Assembly: GCA_963840435.1 (NCBI GenBank)
Contig: CAWIYY010000010.1
Coordinates: 1 to 64,000 of the forward strand
DNA: 64,000 bases
Direction of reading: 5' to 3'
Source: Bog-473 sp963840435
Lineage (GTDB): Bacteria; Actinomycetota; Acidimicrobiia; Acidimicrobiales; RAAP-2
In this document: one piece after another, positions 25,068 through 36,744 of the stretch
How the letters are laid out: every line of letters begins with the position of its first letter
Position numbering within the stretch: the stretch's first letter is position 1
Position numbers and translations under genes: made by a program
The notes under the pieces: model-generated
What the model saw: the letters and a program-made list of their open reading frames with translations, nothing else
Told to the model about the DNA's origin: nothing
Database searches by the model: none

Positions 25068-28000
25068 GACGCGCCTCGGTCGAAGAGGTCGCTCAGTGCG
25101 GTCACGAGCGCGGCGGGCGGGCGCCACGACCAAACGCCGCAGGGATCGTCGTCGAAGGTGGTGGGCTCCTCAGCGCTCATGCCCCGGACGAACAGGTAGA
25201 GCACGCCGGCCAGGTTGGTCTCGGGCTGGTACCCGGGCAGGCGCCAGCGCAGGTAGCGGTGCAGCGCGACCGAGTAGAGGATGGCCTGGAGCGGGTAGTG
25301 GGCGGCGACCATCTCGGCCTGCAACGCCTCGGGCCGGTAGTGCCACGCGGTGAGGGTTTCGTCGGGCGCGCCCAACTTGTTCGTCTTGTAGTCGGCCACG
25401 AAATAGCGGTCTCCGGGAAGTCGGAACACCAGATCGAGGCTTCCGGTCAGGAAACCGCGCAGCATGCCGTGCAGGGAAGGATCACGGAGACGGCCGGCGT
25501 AGCGGGCCACGGGATCTTGAGCCGGGAGATGGGATTCGAGCAGATCGGCCACCGCACCCATGTGCAGGTTGGTGACCGGCGTGTCCCCGCCCACCAGTGG
25601 GATCTCGAAAGTCAGCTCGTCCAGGCGGTCCCGGCGGGTGACGTCGCGCAGAGCGATGCCGTCGGCCAGCGGACCCAGCGGCGATGCGATGGCCCCGCAC
25701 AACCCGGCCACGACAGCCTCCGTCCCACCCAGATCGACATTGCGCCAGGTGGTCTCTCGTTCCAGGGCCTCGCCGACCGCCGCGGCCAGGTCCGGTGCTT
25801 CGAAATCGAGCCGCTCGAACACACTGTGCACCACTGTTCCGACCAAAGCGCCGCCCGGCATGTCGGCCAGACCGAGGGCCACGGTACGCGCCCCCTCGGC
25901 CAGGAGGGTCGGTGCCACCTCGTCGAGCACCGGAAGAGACAGGACCTCTTCGTCCGAGGTGAACCGCTGCTCGGGCTCGCTGCCAATGGCTGGTTGCTCG
26001 TGGGACGCCGCTGTGATGCTCGAGTACGAGGACCGTCGCCATTCGGTGTCGAGCGTGCGATCGAAACGCGCCGCCTCGAGCCTGGGCGGGGCGCCGCTGT
26101 CGACCTGCCAGCGCACCGTGGGCGGAGCCTCCACGCGCTCGACGGCGACCCGAGGACCGAGGGCGATGGCCGCCGTCTCGACCTCGTCATCGCTGCGCAC
26201 CTTGGCCCCATAGGGCGGGACGAGGCCGTCAGGGTCCCGGTCGAAGAGCAGCCGGGCCAGAGGTGAATGCTGACTGTCATTGGCGCCGGCCCACCAGACG
26301 ATGGCCTGGTGACACGCCCGGGTCGAGCGCGACGTAGAGCAAGCGGAGGTCCTCCCCCCGGCCCTCCTCGAGCTCGAGCTTTTGGTGTTTGTTGAACTCG
26401 TTGCCCTCGTGGGCCACGTCGATGGTCCGCCGGTTGGCCCGAGCCGGGTCGTGGAACACCGGCACTTCCGACAGGGAGCCGCGACCGTCCCAGGTCGCCG
26501 GGCAGTAGACGATCGGAAACTCCAGGCCCTTGCTGCGGTGGATGGTGATCACCTGGACCGCCTCGGCATCGGACTCGAGCCGCCGGGCCCGCTCCTCGTT
26601 CTCGGTATCTCGGGCGGCGTCGTGGATGCGCCGTCCGAGCCACGTTGCCATCGCCGTCGGACCCAGGCCCTCGGACACGCCGGCCTCGTGGAGAAGCTGG
26701 GCGATGTGCCGGAGATCGGTCATGAAGCGCTCCCCCGAGCGCGCTCGAGCACGCGCCGGGGAACGCCACGCGCACTGCTCACGGTTTCGAACAACGAAGC
26801 GATGCCCTGGTCACGCAGGAGGGCCGCCCACTGGTGCAGGGACCAGTGCAGGTCTTCCCAAGCCTCCTCCGAGGCCGAAGCCACCTCGTCGGCCGTCCAG
26901 CCGACGAAGCGCGTCAGCGCCACGAGGGAGGCGCGATCACGTGCGGTTGGGCGCTCGAGCGCCTCGAGCAGCTGCAGCCACTCCTGGGCCGGCTCGGTCG
27001 AAAACACCGAGCCCGACCCTCCGATCACGGCCGGCACTCCCACCGCGTGCAGCGCGTCGCGCACCATCGTCGCGTGCGAGTTGGTCCGAACGAGGACGGC
27101 GATGTGACCGGGATGCAACGTCACGCGCTCGGTCTCGGTGCCATCGCGGCGCCGGGTGACGATCTGCGGGCGTGCCTCCAGCATCTGGACCACGTCCGCC
27201 GCCAGGTCCCGGGCGATCAAGGCCCTGGCGTCGGGCACCCTGGGCTGTGCCTTCTTGGCGGTGAGCGGGACCAGCCCATCGCCGGCATGCAGAATGCGGA
27301 AGCGGAGCGGCGCCGGCTCGGGCGCGTCGACCAGGCGCGACCTCTGATGTGCCGCCGCGGCACGGATGCGCCGATACGCGATGTCGGCGTAGCCGAGCTG
27401 GGCATCGGCGAAGAGCGCGTCATAGGCCTCGAGCAGTCCCTGGTCGCTCCGCCAGTTCACGTCCAGCGTCCACTCGGACTCGACCACCTTGTTGGCATCG
27501 AGGTAGGCGTGCACGTCGGCCCCGCGGAAGGCGTAGATGGCCTGTTTGGGGTCGCCGATCAGCACGAGGGTCGCGTCCGCCGCCCTGGCCGAAGGCGCGA
27601 TGCATGATGTCCCACTGCACCGGGTCAGTGTCTTGGAACTCGTCGACCAGGACGACGTCGTAGCGCTCGCGCAGCCGTGCGCAGGCCACAGGGCCTCGCA
27701 CGTCGTCGAGCAAGGTACGGCGCAGCCGGAGAAGGACGTCGTCGTACGTCATGATCTTCAGCGTCTTCTTCCGACGTTCCATCTCCTCGCGTACGGCTTC
27801 GGCAAATCGCCGACGGATGGAGGGAAGGTCTTGCTGCTGGGAGAGGAGCGGGACGATGTCCGCATCGGGATGGTTGAGGACGAACTTGGCGATCTCCAGG
27901 GCCTGCTTGCGGCTGAACTGGAGCGGGTTCGACCTCGTCGCGAACTTCCGCAGGTAGAGGTCGTCGACGACCTCCTCCATGAGATCGCTGACGTCTTCGA

Positions 28001-28490
28001 CCAGGGTGACTTCTCGGTCGACGTCGCCGGCGGTCCCCAAGCCATAGAGGACCTGAAGGCAGAACCCGTGCGTGGTCTCGATGGTGGCCGCGTCGAAGTC
28101 GGCGATGGCCTTGCCCAGACGGTCACGGCGGGCCTCGACCTCGGCCCGATCGCCCTGGGCCAAGAGGAGTACGACCTCGTCGTCTTCGTGGCCGCCGGCA
28201 CCGTCGAGCATGTCGACCAGGCCGTCGAAGGCCCGCACCAGGCGGTCGCGCACACGTTCTCGGAGCTCACCCGTCGCCATCCGGGTGAAGGTGATGACGA
28301 GAAGGCGGTCGATGGGCAGGATGCCCTCGGCGACGTAGCGCGTGGTCAGAGCGGCGATGGTGAACGTCTTGCCCGTCCCCGCACTGGCCTGCAGCAGCGT
28401 CATCCCGCGAGGTAGCTCGCCGCAGACATCGAAGGGCTTGGGATCGGCCTTGGGCACGACCAGCGGAACCACCACTCCCGACCCGCTCAT
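25064..28490 (-). CDS. recB: Exodeoxyribonuclease V subunit beta, RecB (three frame breaks)
   Basis: 3'-5' helicase and nuclease subunit of RecBCD. In order: Walker A ASAGTGKTFT, VDEFQDTD, GDPKQAIYAFRGAD, ITIHRSKGLEFP, LLYVAL, and the C-terminal nuclease motif GSLDLVFR with VADYKTNKLG. Frame breaks lie near 27590, 26738 and 26310. At 26738 adding one G to a run of five restores RARGERFMTDLRHIA; at 26310 removing one base restores LYVALTRACHQAIVWW. The start ATG at 28490 overlaps the recC stop (ATGA), showing translational coupling. The protein would be about 1140 residues, normal for the family. Confidence 0.9.
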
Positions 28491-31400
28491 TGGTCCACCA
28501 CCTGCTCGCGGTCCAGCAGACCACTCCATAGCCGCTGCGCATAGACGCCGAGCCGGGTCGTTTCTCCGGGTTGCCAGAGCGCTTCGTCGTGCTGTGGACC
28601 GCCCGTCGCCACGAGTAGGTCGTCGAAGGAGACCTGCTCGCCGAACACCAGCGTGTGCTCGCGTTCCCGGTCCTCCTGGTCGAAATTGAATCCCGAGACC
28701 CAGGAGTCCCGGGCTGCCGACACCGGGTCCTTACCCTCCGACACGGCGGCGGCCCAGGCGGCCGACGTCTTGCTGTAGAGCGGCAGCGGTTCGGTCATGC
28801 CCCGCTCGAAGAGGTCGACCAGTGCTTGCAGGTGGCCCAACGCTTCGGCGTGGCGATGCTCGGCGTCCACTCCGAGCGCACCGATCTGCGCGGTGGAAAT
28901 CGTGAATCGCTTGTTCCGGCTGCGCCCGATGGTGCAGGCCTCGAATGGGCGGTCGGGGTAGCTCGCCGTCAGCGCCAGGAGACGGAGCCAGGCGATCAGC
29001 CGCGGCCCCGGCCCGAGTTTCGAATAGGTCACGGTGTGCACTACGTCGCCGCGCAGTCCCGCCACCGTGCCGACCAGGGTCCGCCCGCCCGGCAGTTCGA
29101 CGTGCACGTCGAGCGATGACGGGGCCGCAGTGCCGGTGGTCTGGCTCGCCCGCACCAGCTCGTCGAGGGAGGCGCTGATGTCGTCGATCAACCCGTCGGC
29201 CAGCCGTCCCGGGGGGAGACCGCCCCGAGCCACTTCGGCGGTCAGGCACGACTCCTGGCTCGAACCCTCGAGTTGAGCCTGCAGGACACGGTCGGCCACC
29301 TGCCATCGATCGAGCGCGTCGAGCTCAATCGGGATCGCGTCCTCGAAGTCCCGGGTCTTGCTGCGCAACGACACCGTGAGCCGCTCACGGAGGAAGGCCC
29401 GGACCGGGTGACGCAGGAAGCGCTCCAGCTGGTCCAAGCCGATGGAGACCCCTTCGTAGGGCGCCAGCGGGTTCGCCAGAAACGAAGGAACGTGCTGCCG
29501 CGGTGCCAGGGCGGCCTCGGCCCCAGCCAGGTTCAGGGCGTCGAAGCTCCACGGTCTGCCCGCCACGAGCGCGCCGGGTTCGAAGTTCCGCCGGTCGAAC
29601 GGCTGGAGCGGATGCGCCACCACGATGTCATCGCGAGCCCGACTCTTCGCTCCGCGGACCGTGTGGTCGATAACGTCGAGCAGCTCGCCAACCGGCACGG
29701 CAGGCGGCCGGTGCAGATTGGAGCGCTCATCACGACCCGAATACGTGAGGATGAGGTGGTCGCGGGCCGCCAACAGGGCGTCCAGCAGCAGCTGGCGGTC
29801 CTCACTGCGCACGTCGCGGTCACCAACACGCGGCGAGAGAGTCGTCAAGTCGTCGCCGTCCCGTTCGATGTGACGAGGGAAGCTCCCGTCGTCCAGCCCG
29901 AGCAGGCACACGACCCGGTGAGGAATCGACCGCATGGGTACCAGCGTGCAGACAGTGAGGTGTCCGGTGCAGAAGTTCGCCCGGGTCGGCTTGCCCTTGA
30001 GGCGGTCGGTCATCACGGAACGGACGTCGTCGCAGGTGAGGTCGACCGGACTCACCATCTCATCGACGGTGGCCTCGCCCACCAGTTCGTCGAGGAGCGT
30101 GGTCAGCTGAGCCCGCTGCCATGCATCGCGAGGAGAGGTGGCGGTCAGGGAGTCCGAGATGCGGGCAAGCGTGTCGGCCCAGCCCTTGACGTCACGCGTG
30201 CCGCCGAAAAGATCGAGCGCGTCCTGGAGCCGCTCGAGAAACTCGGCCACGCGACCGGCCAGATCGATGTCGCTGCTGTCCACGTCGTCCAGCGGAAGCG
30301 CGCCGCCGAAGAGCCGCTGCCGCTCGTCGGCCATCGTCACGCCGAGAAGCACCCGGTCCAGGCCGGCCTGCCAGGTGTTGGCCTCGAGGTCGGCGAGCTG
30401 GAACATTGCCCGGTGCTCGGCGTCAAAGCCCCACCGCACGAAAGCCCCGTCCACCCACTCCTCGAGGCGGAACAGGTCCTCGTCGCTGAAGCGGAAGCGC
30501 CGTCGCACGGGCTCGCGCCCGGCCAGGTCGAGCACCTCGGTGGCCGTAATGCGGGCAGTGGCGAGTTCGAGCACCTCCGCCAGCACGCCCATCACCGGGT
30601 TTGTCTGGCGCAGAGAGCGGTCGGCCAACCTGACCTCTAGCGCCTGAGACGTGTCGGTCCCGTCGTTGTTCAGGTCATGGCCACCGAAAGTGGCCTGGAT
30701 CAGTGGGGCAAAGTTCTCGATGTCCGGACACATGACGATGATGTCCCGGGGTTCGAGGGTGGGATCGTCCTCGAGCAGATGCAAGATGGCGTCGCGCAGA
30801 ACCTCGACTTGTCGTCCGCGCCCGTGACATGAGTGCACGCGGATGCTCTCGTCCTCCGGCTCGAGCAGCGGACGGGGATCGGCCGCACCGCCGACCGCCG
30901 CGCCCGCACCAACCGGACTGCGATCGAAGCGCACGTCATCCTGGAGCCGGCGCAGGAGCGAGCGATCGTCACCCGAGGTGGTGCCGGGATCCGCGTCCAG
31001 TTCCGGGTCCGAGTGCGCACTCGAGTCGCCATCACGCACGGCGTCCCCATGGGCGATCGCACCCCCGAGCACCAGCTGCATCTCGCGGCTGTCCCGTCCC
31101 CACGAGGCGAGGAGCGGGTTACGCGGCGCCCTCGCCGTCGGATCCTCGCTGCGGGCGATGAAGCGGGATTCCGGACCGGTCTGGTCCGAGAGGTGCTCCC
31201 ACAACGACCGGTGACGGGTGGAGGAGAAAGAGGTGGACGTCACGTCCAACCGCCACCGCGTCAAGCACGTCGAGATAACTCGCCGGCAGCCGGGTCAGTC
31301 CGAACAGCGACAGACGCGGTGGAAGGTCGAGCAGATCCGGCTCCGCTCGCAATTGGTCACAGGCCGCCAGCAACCGCTCGGCCGGGCTCGGCCGCCCGAT

Positions 31401-31979
31401 GCGTGCGCGCAACAACCGCCACAACTGAGCCTGCCAGAACACATCGTCGCCGGATTCACGGCTCCCACGCCTGACGTCGGCGTCGCCGTCATCGACGCCC
31501 TCCGCCCAGGCTTGCAACATCGCCGGCCGGTGCACGGCATAGCGGTCGAAGAGATCGGCCACGTGGCGGATGCTCGAGAAGCGCTTGGACTCCGCCACCG
31601 TCTCGGAGTTCCGTATGTGCTGGGCGAGAGGCGCCAGCCAGGGATCGTCGAAATGCTCCTCGACCACCTCGATGAGCGGCCAGACCGCCCGCTCGGGCAA
31701 CCAGGGGTCGGCCTTGGGGTCGGTGCCCGAGGCCAGGGCCAACGCGCTCGACACCAGGGTCCCCGGAAACGGAAACTCGATGTTGGCGCACACCCCGTCG
31801 TGCCCACCGGGGCTGGCCCCCAGCGTCGACGACAGGCGCTGGGTCAGCCAACGCTCGATGCCCCGGGTCGGCACCGACACGACCTCGGGCGTCATCGGGT
31901 CGTCGAGCGGCACGGCCACGAGGTCCGCCAGCATCGACACCAGCGCGTCGGCCCGATCGGAGCGGTGGACGTGGAGCAC
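28487..31979 (-). CDS. recC: Exodeoxyribonuclease V subunit gamma, RecC (one frame break)
   Basis: Chi-recognition and scaffold subunit of RecBCD, with an inactive helicase fold. The N-terminus (MLHVHRSDRADALVSMLADL, then VPTRGIERWLTQRLS) and the segment FSDEDLFRLEEWVDGAFVRWG near 30450 are typical. The frame changes near 31209: VHLFLLHPSP should continue SLWEHLSDQTG, and removing one base restores this. Total length is about 1160 residues. It is the first gene of a tight recC-recB-recD operon with 4-base overlaps, so the three subunits are made together. Confidence 0.88.
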
Positions 31980-32052
31980 CCGGGCAGAGTACGTCGCGGG
32001 TGTTGCCCGTCGGACGGCCGGGTACCGGCCCAGCGTGCGGGCCCCTAGACGC

Positions 32053-33517
32053 TCAGGCGCCCGTGCCGGTGCTGGCGCCGCCCTCGGGCAGCGACCAGAG
32101 CGTCGACTCTCCCGTCTCGTCCTCGTCGTCGATCAGTTCGACTGCTTGGAGGTGCCGGGGTGACGAATCGATCGGCGCCAGCTCCTGAATCTGGGCCGAG
32201 GTCCCGTCGAGGACGCCGAGACCCGGAAGCTTGCGCGCCGTGACCAGCACGCGCGACTCGAGCGAGCCGACCGCCTTGTTGTACGCCTCGACGCTCGAGG
32301 CGAGACTCTTCTGGAGCGACTGCATGTGCCCGGTCCAGATGCGCAGGCGCTCGTAGAGCTCGGCCCCGAGCTCCCGCACCTCGCGGGCGTTGGCGGCCAG
32401 CGTGTCCTGGCGCCACGACAGCGCAATGGTGCGCAATGCGGCCACCAGGGTGTTCGGGCGTGGCCAGCACGACCCGCTTGTTCAGTGCGAAGTCCTGCAG
32501 CGTGGCGTCGGCCTCGCAGGCGGCGGCCAGCAGCGGCTCGCCGGGGATGAAGGCGACCACGAACTCCGGCGAGCCGTCGTACTGCTTCCAGTACTCCTTC
32601 TTGGCCAGCTGCTCGACGTGGGTGCGCAGCTGGCGGCCGTGCTTGGTGAGGAAGACTCTTGCGATCCTCCTCGTTCTGGGCTTCGGTGAAGTGGAGGAAG
32701 GCGTCGAGCGGGACCTTGGCGTCGATGACGACCTCCCCGCCGCCCGGCAGGTGCACGACCATGTCGGGGCGCAGCAGGCCGCCCTCCGAAGTCGGTCGAC
32801 TGCTGCTCGTCGAAGTCGACGTGCTCGAGCATGCCCGCCGCCTCGACGGAGCGGCGCAGGGTCATTTCGCCCCAGCGACCACGGGTCTGCGGCGAACGCA
32901 ACGCCGTGACCAGGTTGTGCGTCTCCTGCTGCAACCGCTCGTGACCCTCGCGCAGCGCGGCCACCCGCTCGTTCAGGGTGGAGTAGGCGTTCTGGCGCTG
33001 ACGCTCCATGTCCTGCACGCCCCGCTCGTAGCGGGCCAGCGTCTCGCGGAAGGGTTGCAGCAGTTGCTCGATCGCGTCCTGGCGTTGCGTCAGATCTCCC
33101 TGCGCGGCGGTACCGCGCCTGGCCCAACCGGGTGTCGGCCAGGGCCAGGAATTGCTTGCTGGTCCGGGCCAGCGCCTCGTCGGACAGGCGGGAGAACGTG
33201 CCCTCGAGCAGGCGCTGCGCGGACTCGGCCCGGGCTTCCGCCTCTTCCTCGTGGAGGCGCAGCACGCGCAGCTCGTTCTCGAGCACGGCGCGCGCCGTTT
33301 CGGCTTCGTGCGCGGCGGCGGTGACGCTGGCCAGGCGGCGGTCTTGTTCGGTCACGAAGGCCTGCGCCTCGGTGAGGCGTTGCTGCGCATCACCGAGCCG
33401 GCCACCCACGACCCGCGCCTCGCTGGAGACGCGGGCGTTCCGCACGAGAGCCCACGCAATGCCGATGGCAAGGCCGATGGCGAGCCCGATGACGACACCG
33501 ATGATCATGAAAGCCAA
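32053..33517 (-). CDS. rmuC: DNA recombination protein RmuC homologue (about four frame breaks)
   Basis: RmuC proteins limit DNA inversions and rearrangement and carry a nuclease-like domain. The N-terminal membrane helix (IIGVVIGLAIGLAIGIAWAL) is followed by a coiled coil (about residues 30-170), then LRSPQTRGRWGEMTLRR, the core VHLPGGGEVVIDAKVPLDAF, and a C-terminal coiled coil with WRQDTLAANAREVRELG. The pieces lie in order but in different frames, with breaks near 33110, 32785, 32655 and 32450. Such a dense set in one gene could mean local low sequence quality or real decay; I favour the first because every domain is recoverable. Confidence 0.8.
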
Positions 33518-33675
33518 GGTAACGAGGGGGTGTATCAGGGTCGTGGATGGTCTTCGACCTGCTCACGGGGTGTCTCGGCGCGTGATGACGGTCACCGGCA
33601 GGCGTACCAGGATCGCCCACAGCCCGGTGTGCTGGCCCGATGCCCAACTGGCATCACCGGCAGTAGCGTGACGAC

Positions 33676-34473
33676 ATGGCGTTCAGGCTCGGGGCAAGCA
33701 CGAAGGCTTCCAAGGTGCACTCGCACACGGAGACGCAGGCCGATGTGGACGACCGCGTCCACAGCGAACCCGACGATCAGCCCCAGCTCCAGGTCGGCCC
33801 GCTCACCATTGAGCAGCCACTGTGGCCGCCCACCGTGCCCGAACCGCACGAGATCGACCGGCTCTTCGCACAGGTGTTCGCGCTGGTGGGCGAAGGGATC
33901 GCCGGTGCCACCCATGCACTGCTGACGGGCGACCGCGATGCCGCCAAAATCCTCGTCCAGCGCGACGAGGTCGTGGACAAGCTGATCGCACAGATCTTGA
34001 CCACGGTGCAGCAGCAGCTGGTGCACGGGGACACGACGTCCGACGAGCGGCGCGAGTACGTGGCCATCCTGCGCATGCTGCCCGACCTCGAGCGCAACGG
34101 CGACCTGGCCGAGCACATCGCCCGCCGGGCCGCCCGTGGCCTCGGCGCCGAGATGTCGGCCCGTAGTCGCGGTCTGGTCGAGCGCATGGGCGAGGTGGCG
34201 ACCACCATCTGGCGCGAGACGGCCGACGCGTTCGCCGAACGCTCACCCGAGGCGGCCACCTCCATCGACGACACCGACGACGAGCTCGATGATCTCCACG
34301 TCACGCTGACGGCCGAGCTGGTGGCCGGCACCATGTCGCTGCCCGTCGCCATCGAGCTGGCAATGGTGGCCCGGTTCTACGAGCGCTTCGGCGACCACGC
34401 CGTCAACCTGGCCCGGCGCCTGGCGTCGCTCGTGACCGGCAGCCCCGAGCCGCTGTCGCACGGCCCCGACTGA
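33676..34473 (+). CDS. PhoU family protein
   Basis: Helical-bundle regulator of the phosphate uptake and PhoR/PhoP signalling system. The 265 residues contain two PhoU repeats; REYVAILRMLPDLERNGDLAEHIARR and FYERFGDHAVNLARR are the metal-binding signatures of repeats one and two. The first 45 residues are a low-complexity extension not found in most PhoU. It stands alone and is divergent from rmuC, about 27 kb from the pst genes of this window, so its partner is not shown by context. Confidence 0.88.
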   Translation: MAFRLGASTKASKVHSHTETQADVDDRVHSEPDDQPQLQVGPLTIEQPLWPPTVPEPHEIDRLFAQVFALVGEGIAGATHALLTGDRDAAKILVQRDEVVDKLIAQILTTVQQQLVHGDTTSDERREYVAILRMLPDLERNGDLAEHIARRAARGLGAEMSARSRGLVERMGEVATTIWRETADAFAERSPEAATSIDDTDDELDDLHVTLTAELVAGTMSLPVAIELAMVARFYERFGDHAVNLARRLASLVTGSPEPLSHGPD

Positions 34474-34562
34474 CGCCGCGGCTCAGCCTGGCTCAGCACG
34501 CCCAGTGGGGGCCATCAGCGCGGCTCGGTGGGGGGTCAGAGAATCAGAGGAACGCAGTACCT

Positions 34563-35588
34563 CTAGGCGCGCTGGGCGAGGAGCGCTTCGGCGATCTGCA
34601 CGACGTTGAGCGCGGCGCCCTTGCGCAGGTTGTCGCCGGCGACGAAGAAGGCCAGTGAGTTGGAACCACCCTGGGCCCGCCGGATACGGCCGACATAGGA
34701 CACATCGCGGCCGGCTGCCATCAGCGGCGTCGGAATCTCGGCCAGCTCGACCCCCGGCGCGGCCTGTAACACCTCGGTGGCACGCTCTGGGGTGATGGGA
34801 CGTTCGAACTCGGCCACCACGGCCGCGGAGTGGCCGGTGAAGACCGGCACGCGCACGCAGGTGGCGGTGACGGCAAGGTCGGGCAGGCCGAGGATCTTGC
34901 GCGATTCGTGGCAGTACTTCTGCTCCTCGTCCGTCTCGAGCGAGCCGTCGTCGACGATCGTGAACTGCAGGGGAATCACGTTGTGCGCGATGGGCACCGG
35001 GTACACCGACGGAGGCGGGAAGTCGACCGCTGCGCCGTCGTAGGTGAGGTCGGCCGCCCGGTCGGCCGTCTTGGCCAGCTGTTCGGCCAGCTCGCGCACC
35101 GCGCTGGTGCCGCCGCCCGACACGGCCTGGTACGAGGACACGATGAGGCGCGTGAGGCCCGCCTCGTCGTGCAGGGGCTTGAAGACCGGGATGGCCACCA
35201 TGGTCGTGCAGTTCGGGTTGGCCACGATGCCCTTGGGGATCGACGCCAGCGCATCGGCGTTGGCCTCGGGCACGACGAGGGGCACGTCGGGGTCGCGGCG
35301 CCAGGCCGACGAGTTGTCGATGACGATGGCACCGGCTGCGGCCAGGCGCGGGGCGAGCTGGCGCGACACCGAGGCGGGTGCGCTGCACAGGGCGAAGTCG
35401 ATGCCCGAGAGGTCGGCCGTCTCGGCGTCCTCGACGACGATGTCCTGGTCGCCCCAGGGCAGCGTGGTGCCGGCGGAGCGGGCCGAGGCCAGGTAGCGCA
35501 TGGACGTGACGGGGAAGTTGCGCTCGAGGAGGATCGAGCGCAGGACGACGCCGACCTGGCCGGTCGCTCCCACGATGGCGATGCGCAT
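34563..35588 (-). CDS. asd: Aspartate-semialdehyde dehydrogenase
   Basis: Reduces aspartyl phosphate to aspartate semialdehyde with NADPH, the branch point to lysine/diaminopimelate, threonine and methionine. The 341 residues show the N-terminal dinucleotide motif GATGQVG, the catalytic Cys in NPNCTTM near residue 130, and GHSAAVVAEFERP near residue 240. The frame is intact. It lies 9 bases after the start of the neighbouring hydrolase gene's 3' end on the same strand. The usual partner lysC is not in the window. Confidence 0.96.
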   Translation of the reverse strand: MRIAIVGATGQVGVVLRSILLERNFPVTSMRYLASARSAGTTLPWGDQDIVVEDAETADLSGIDFALCSAPASVSRQLAPRLAAAGAIVIDNSSAWRRDPDVPLVVPEANADALASIPKGIVANPNCTTMVAIPVFKPLHDEAGLTRLIVSSYQAVSGGGTSAVRELAEQLAKTADRAADLTYDGAAVDFPPPSVYPVPIAHNVIPLQFTIVDDGSLETDEEQKYCHESRKILGLPDLAVTATCVRVPVFTGHSAAVVAEFERPITPERATEVLQAAPGVELAEIPTPLMAAGRDVSYVGRIRRAQGGSNSLAFFVAGDNLRKGAALNVVQIAEALLAQRA

Positions 35589-35597
35589 CGTCGAATT

Positions 35598-36644
35598 CTA
35601 CGAGATGGTGGCCGGGCCTGGTTCCGCGGGATCGTCGAGGCCGTCGTCGCCGAGGCCGTCGAGTTCGTCGAGTTCGTCGAGTTCGTCGAATTCAGGCAGG
35701 ACCACGATGGTGCCGGTGCCCTCCGACTCGCCCTGCCAGGCGCCGGCCAGCGTGGTGAGCACCTGGTCGGCCGCGGCGAACTCGCCCAGGTGGCTCTCGC
35801 CGGCCCGCACCACGAACTCGACGTCGGGCAGCAGCGAGGCGGCCCGGTAGGCCTGCTCAATCGGCACGAAGGGGTCGGCGTCGCCGTGCCACCAGTACAC
35901 CGGCGCGCCGACGTCGGCCAAGCGGAAGCCCCAGGGCTGGCCGAAGAGAATGAGGTCGTTCATGACGGCCTGGCACTGGCGGTGGGTGCCGCGCACGAGG
36001 TCGTCGATGACCATCGACTGGATGTCGGGGTCGTCCAGCACCCGTTGGTCCCCCGGCGGGAGGATGCGGGCGAAGGCCTCGAGCACGAAGCGGGCAACGG
36101 GCGTGGCCACCCGCACCAGGCCGGTCAGCCCGAGGCCGACCGGGAAACGGACGAGGCGCAGCGCGTCGTTCCACTGCCGCGTCAGGGCGAGCAGGCCCTC
36201 GGCCAGCTCCTCGTCGTCGGCTGTCGGCACCACCGAGCCCATCAGCGCGACGGCGACCACCCGGGAGGGCAGATCGTGGGCGCAGGCCAGCGCATAGGGA
36301 CCGCCGCCCGAAAGGCCGGCCACCATGAAGCGGTCGTGACCCAGGCGGTCGGCGACGATGGCGACGTCGTCGGACATATCTCGCAGCTGGGGGTACGTGT
36401 AGTCGGTCGAGTCACCCACACCGGGACGCTCGAGGCAGACCAGGCGCAGGTGGAGGCGTTCGGCGGCCCGGCGGCCGACCAGGGGGACCTGGCGTCGGGC
36501 GCCGGGGGTGCCGTGGAACCAGAGGACGAGGGGTCCGGTCGGGTCACCGAACTCGGCGTAGCCGAGCCGCCGACCGTCGGGCAGGGCGATGGTGCCCTCG
36601 ATCTGAGGCGGTGGGCAGGGCGCAACACCGAAGACGGGGATCAC
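35598..36644 (-). CDS. Alpha/beta hydrolase with acidic tandem-repeat tail
   Basis: Predicted serine hydrolase, 348 residues from the GTG at 36644 (an ATG at 36689 adds 15 residues). It shows the oxyanion segment WFHGTPGARR, the nucleophile elbow GLSGGGP, the acid in WWHGDADPFVP, and the catalytic His in ESHLGEF. The arrangement fits the epoxide hydrolase/haloalkane dehalogenase-like fold, but the substrate is unknown. The C-terminus is an acidic tail with the repeat DELDELDELDGLGDD, encoded by near-perfect 9-bp repeats at about 35650-35690. It may be co-transcribed with asd. Confidence 0.82.
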   Translation of the reverse strand: MIPVFGVAPCPPPQIEGTIALPDGRRLGYAEFGDPTGPLVLWFHGTPGARRQVPLVGRRAAERLHLRLVCLERPGVGDSTDYTYPQLRDMSDDVAIVADRLGHDRFMVAGLSGGGPYALACAHDLPSRVVAVALMGSVVPTADDEELAEGLLALTRQWNDALRLVRFPVGLGLTGLVRVATPVARFVLEAFARILPPGDQRVLDDPDIQSMVIDDLVRGTHRQCQAVMNDLILFGQPWGFRLADVGAPVYWWHGDADPFVPIEQAYRAASLLPDVEFVVRAGESHLGEFAAADQVLTTLAGAWQGESEGTGTIVVLPEFDELDELDELDGLGDDGLDDPAEPGPATIS

Positions 36645-36744
36645 CGTCCCCGAACTTAGCGACACACCGACTCGAGGCCACCCATGCATCCCGGCCTGCG
36701 TCGAGTCGGGAGCACGCTCGCTGCCGAACGTGGCCCGTCGACGA

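Noticed and set aside
34830..36659. Long open frame (609 codons) on the plus strand
   Set aside because: Runs antisense to asd and the hydrolase, both of which have clear catalytic motifs; low-complexity product.
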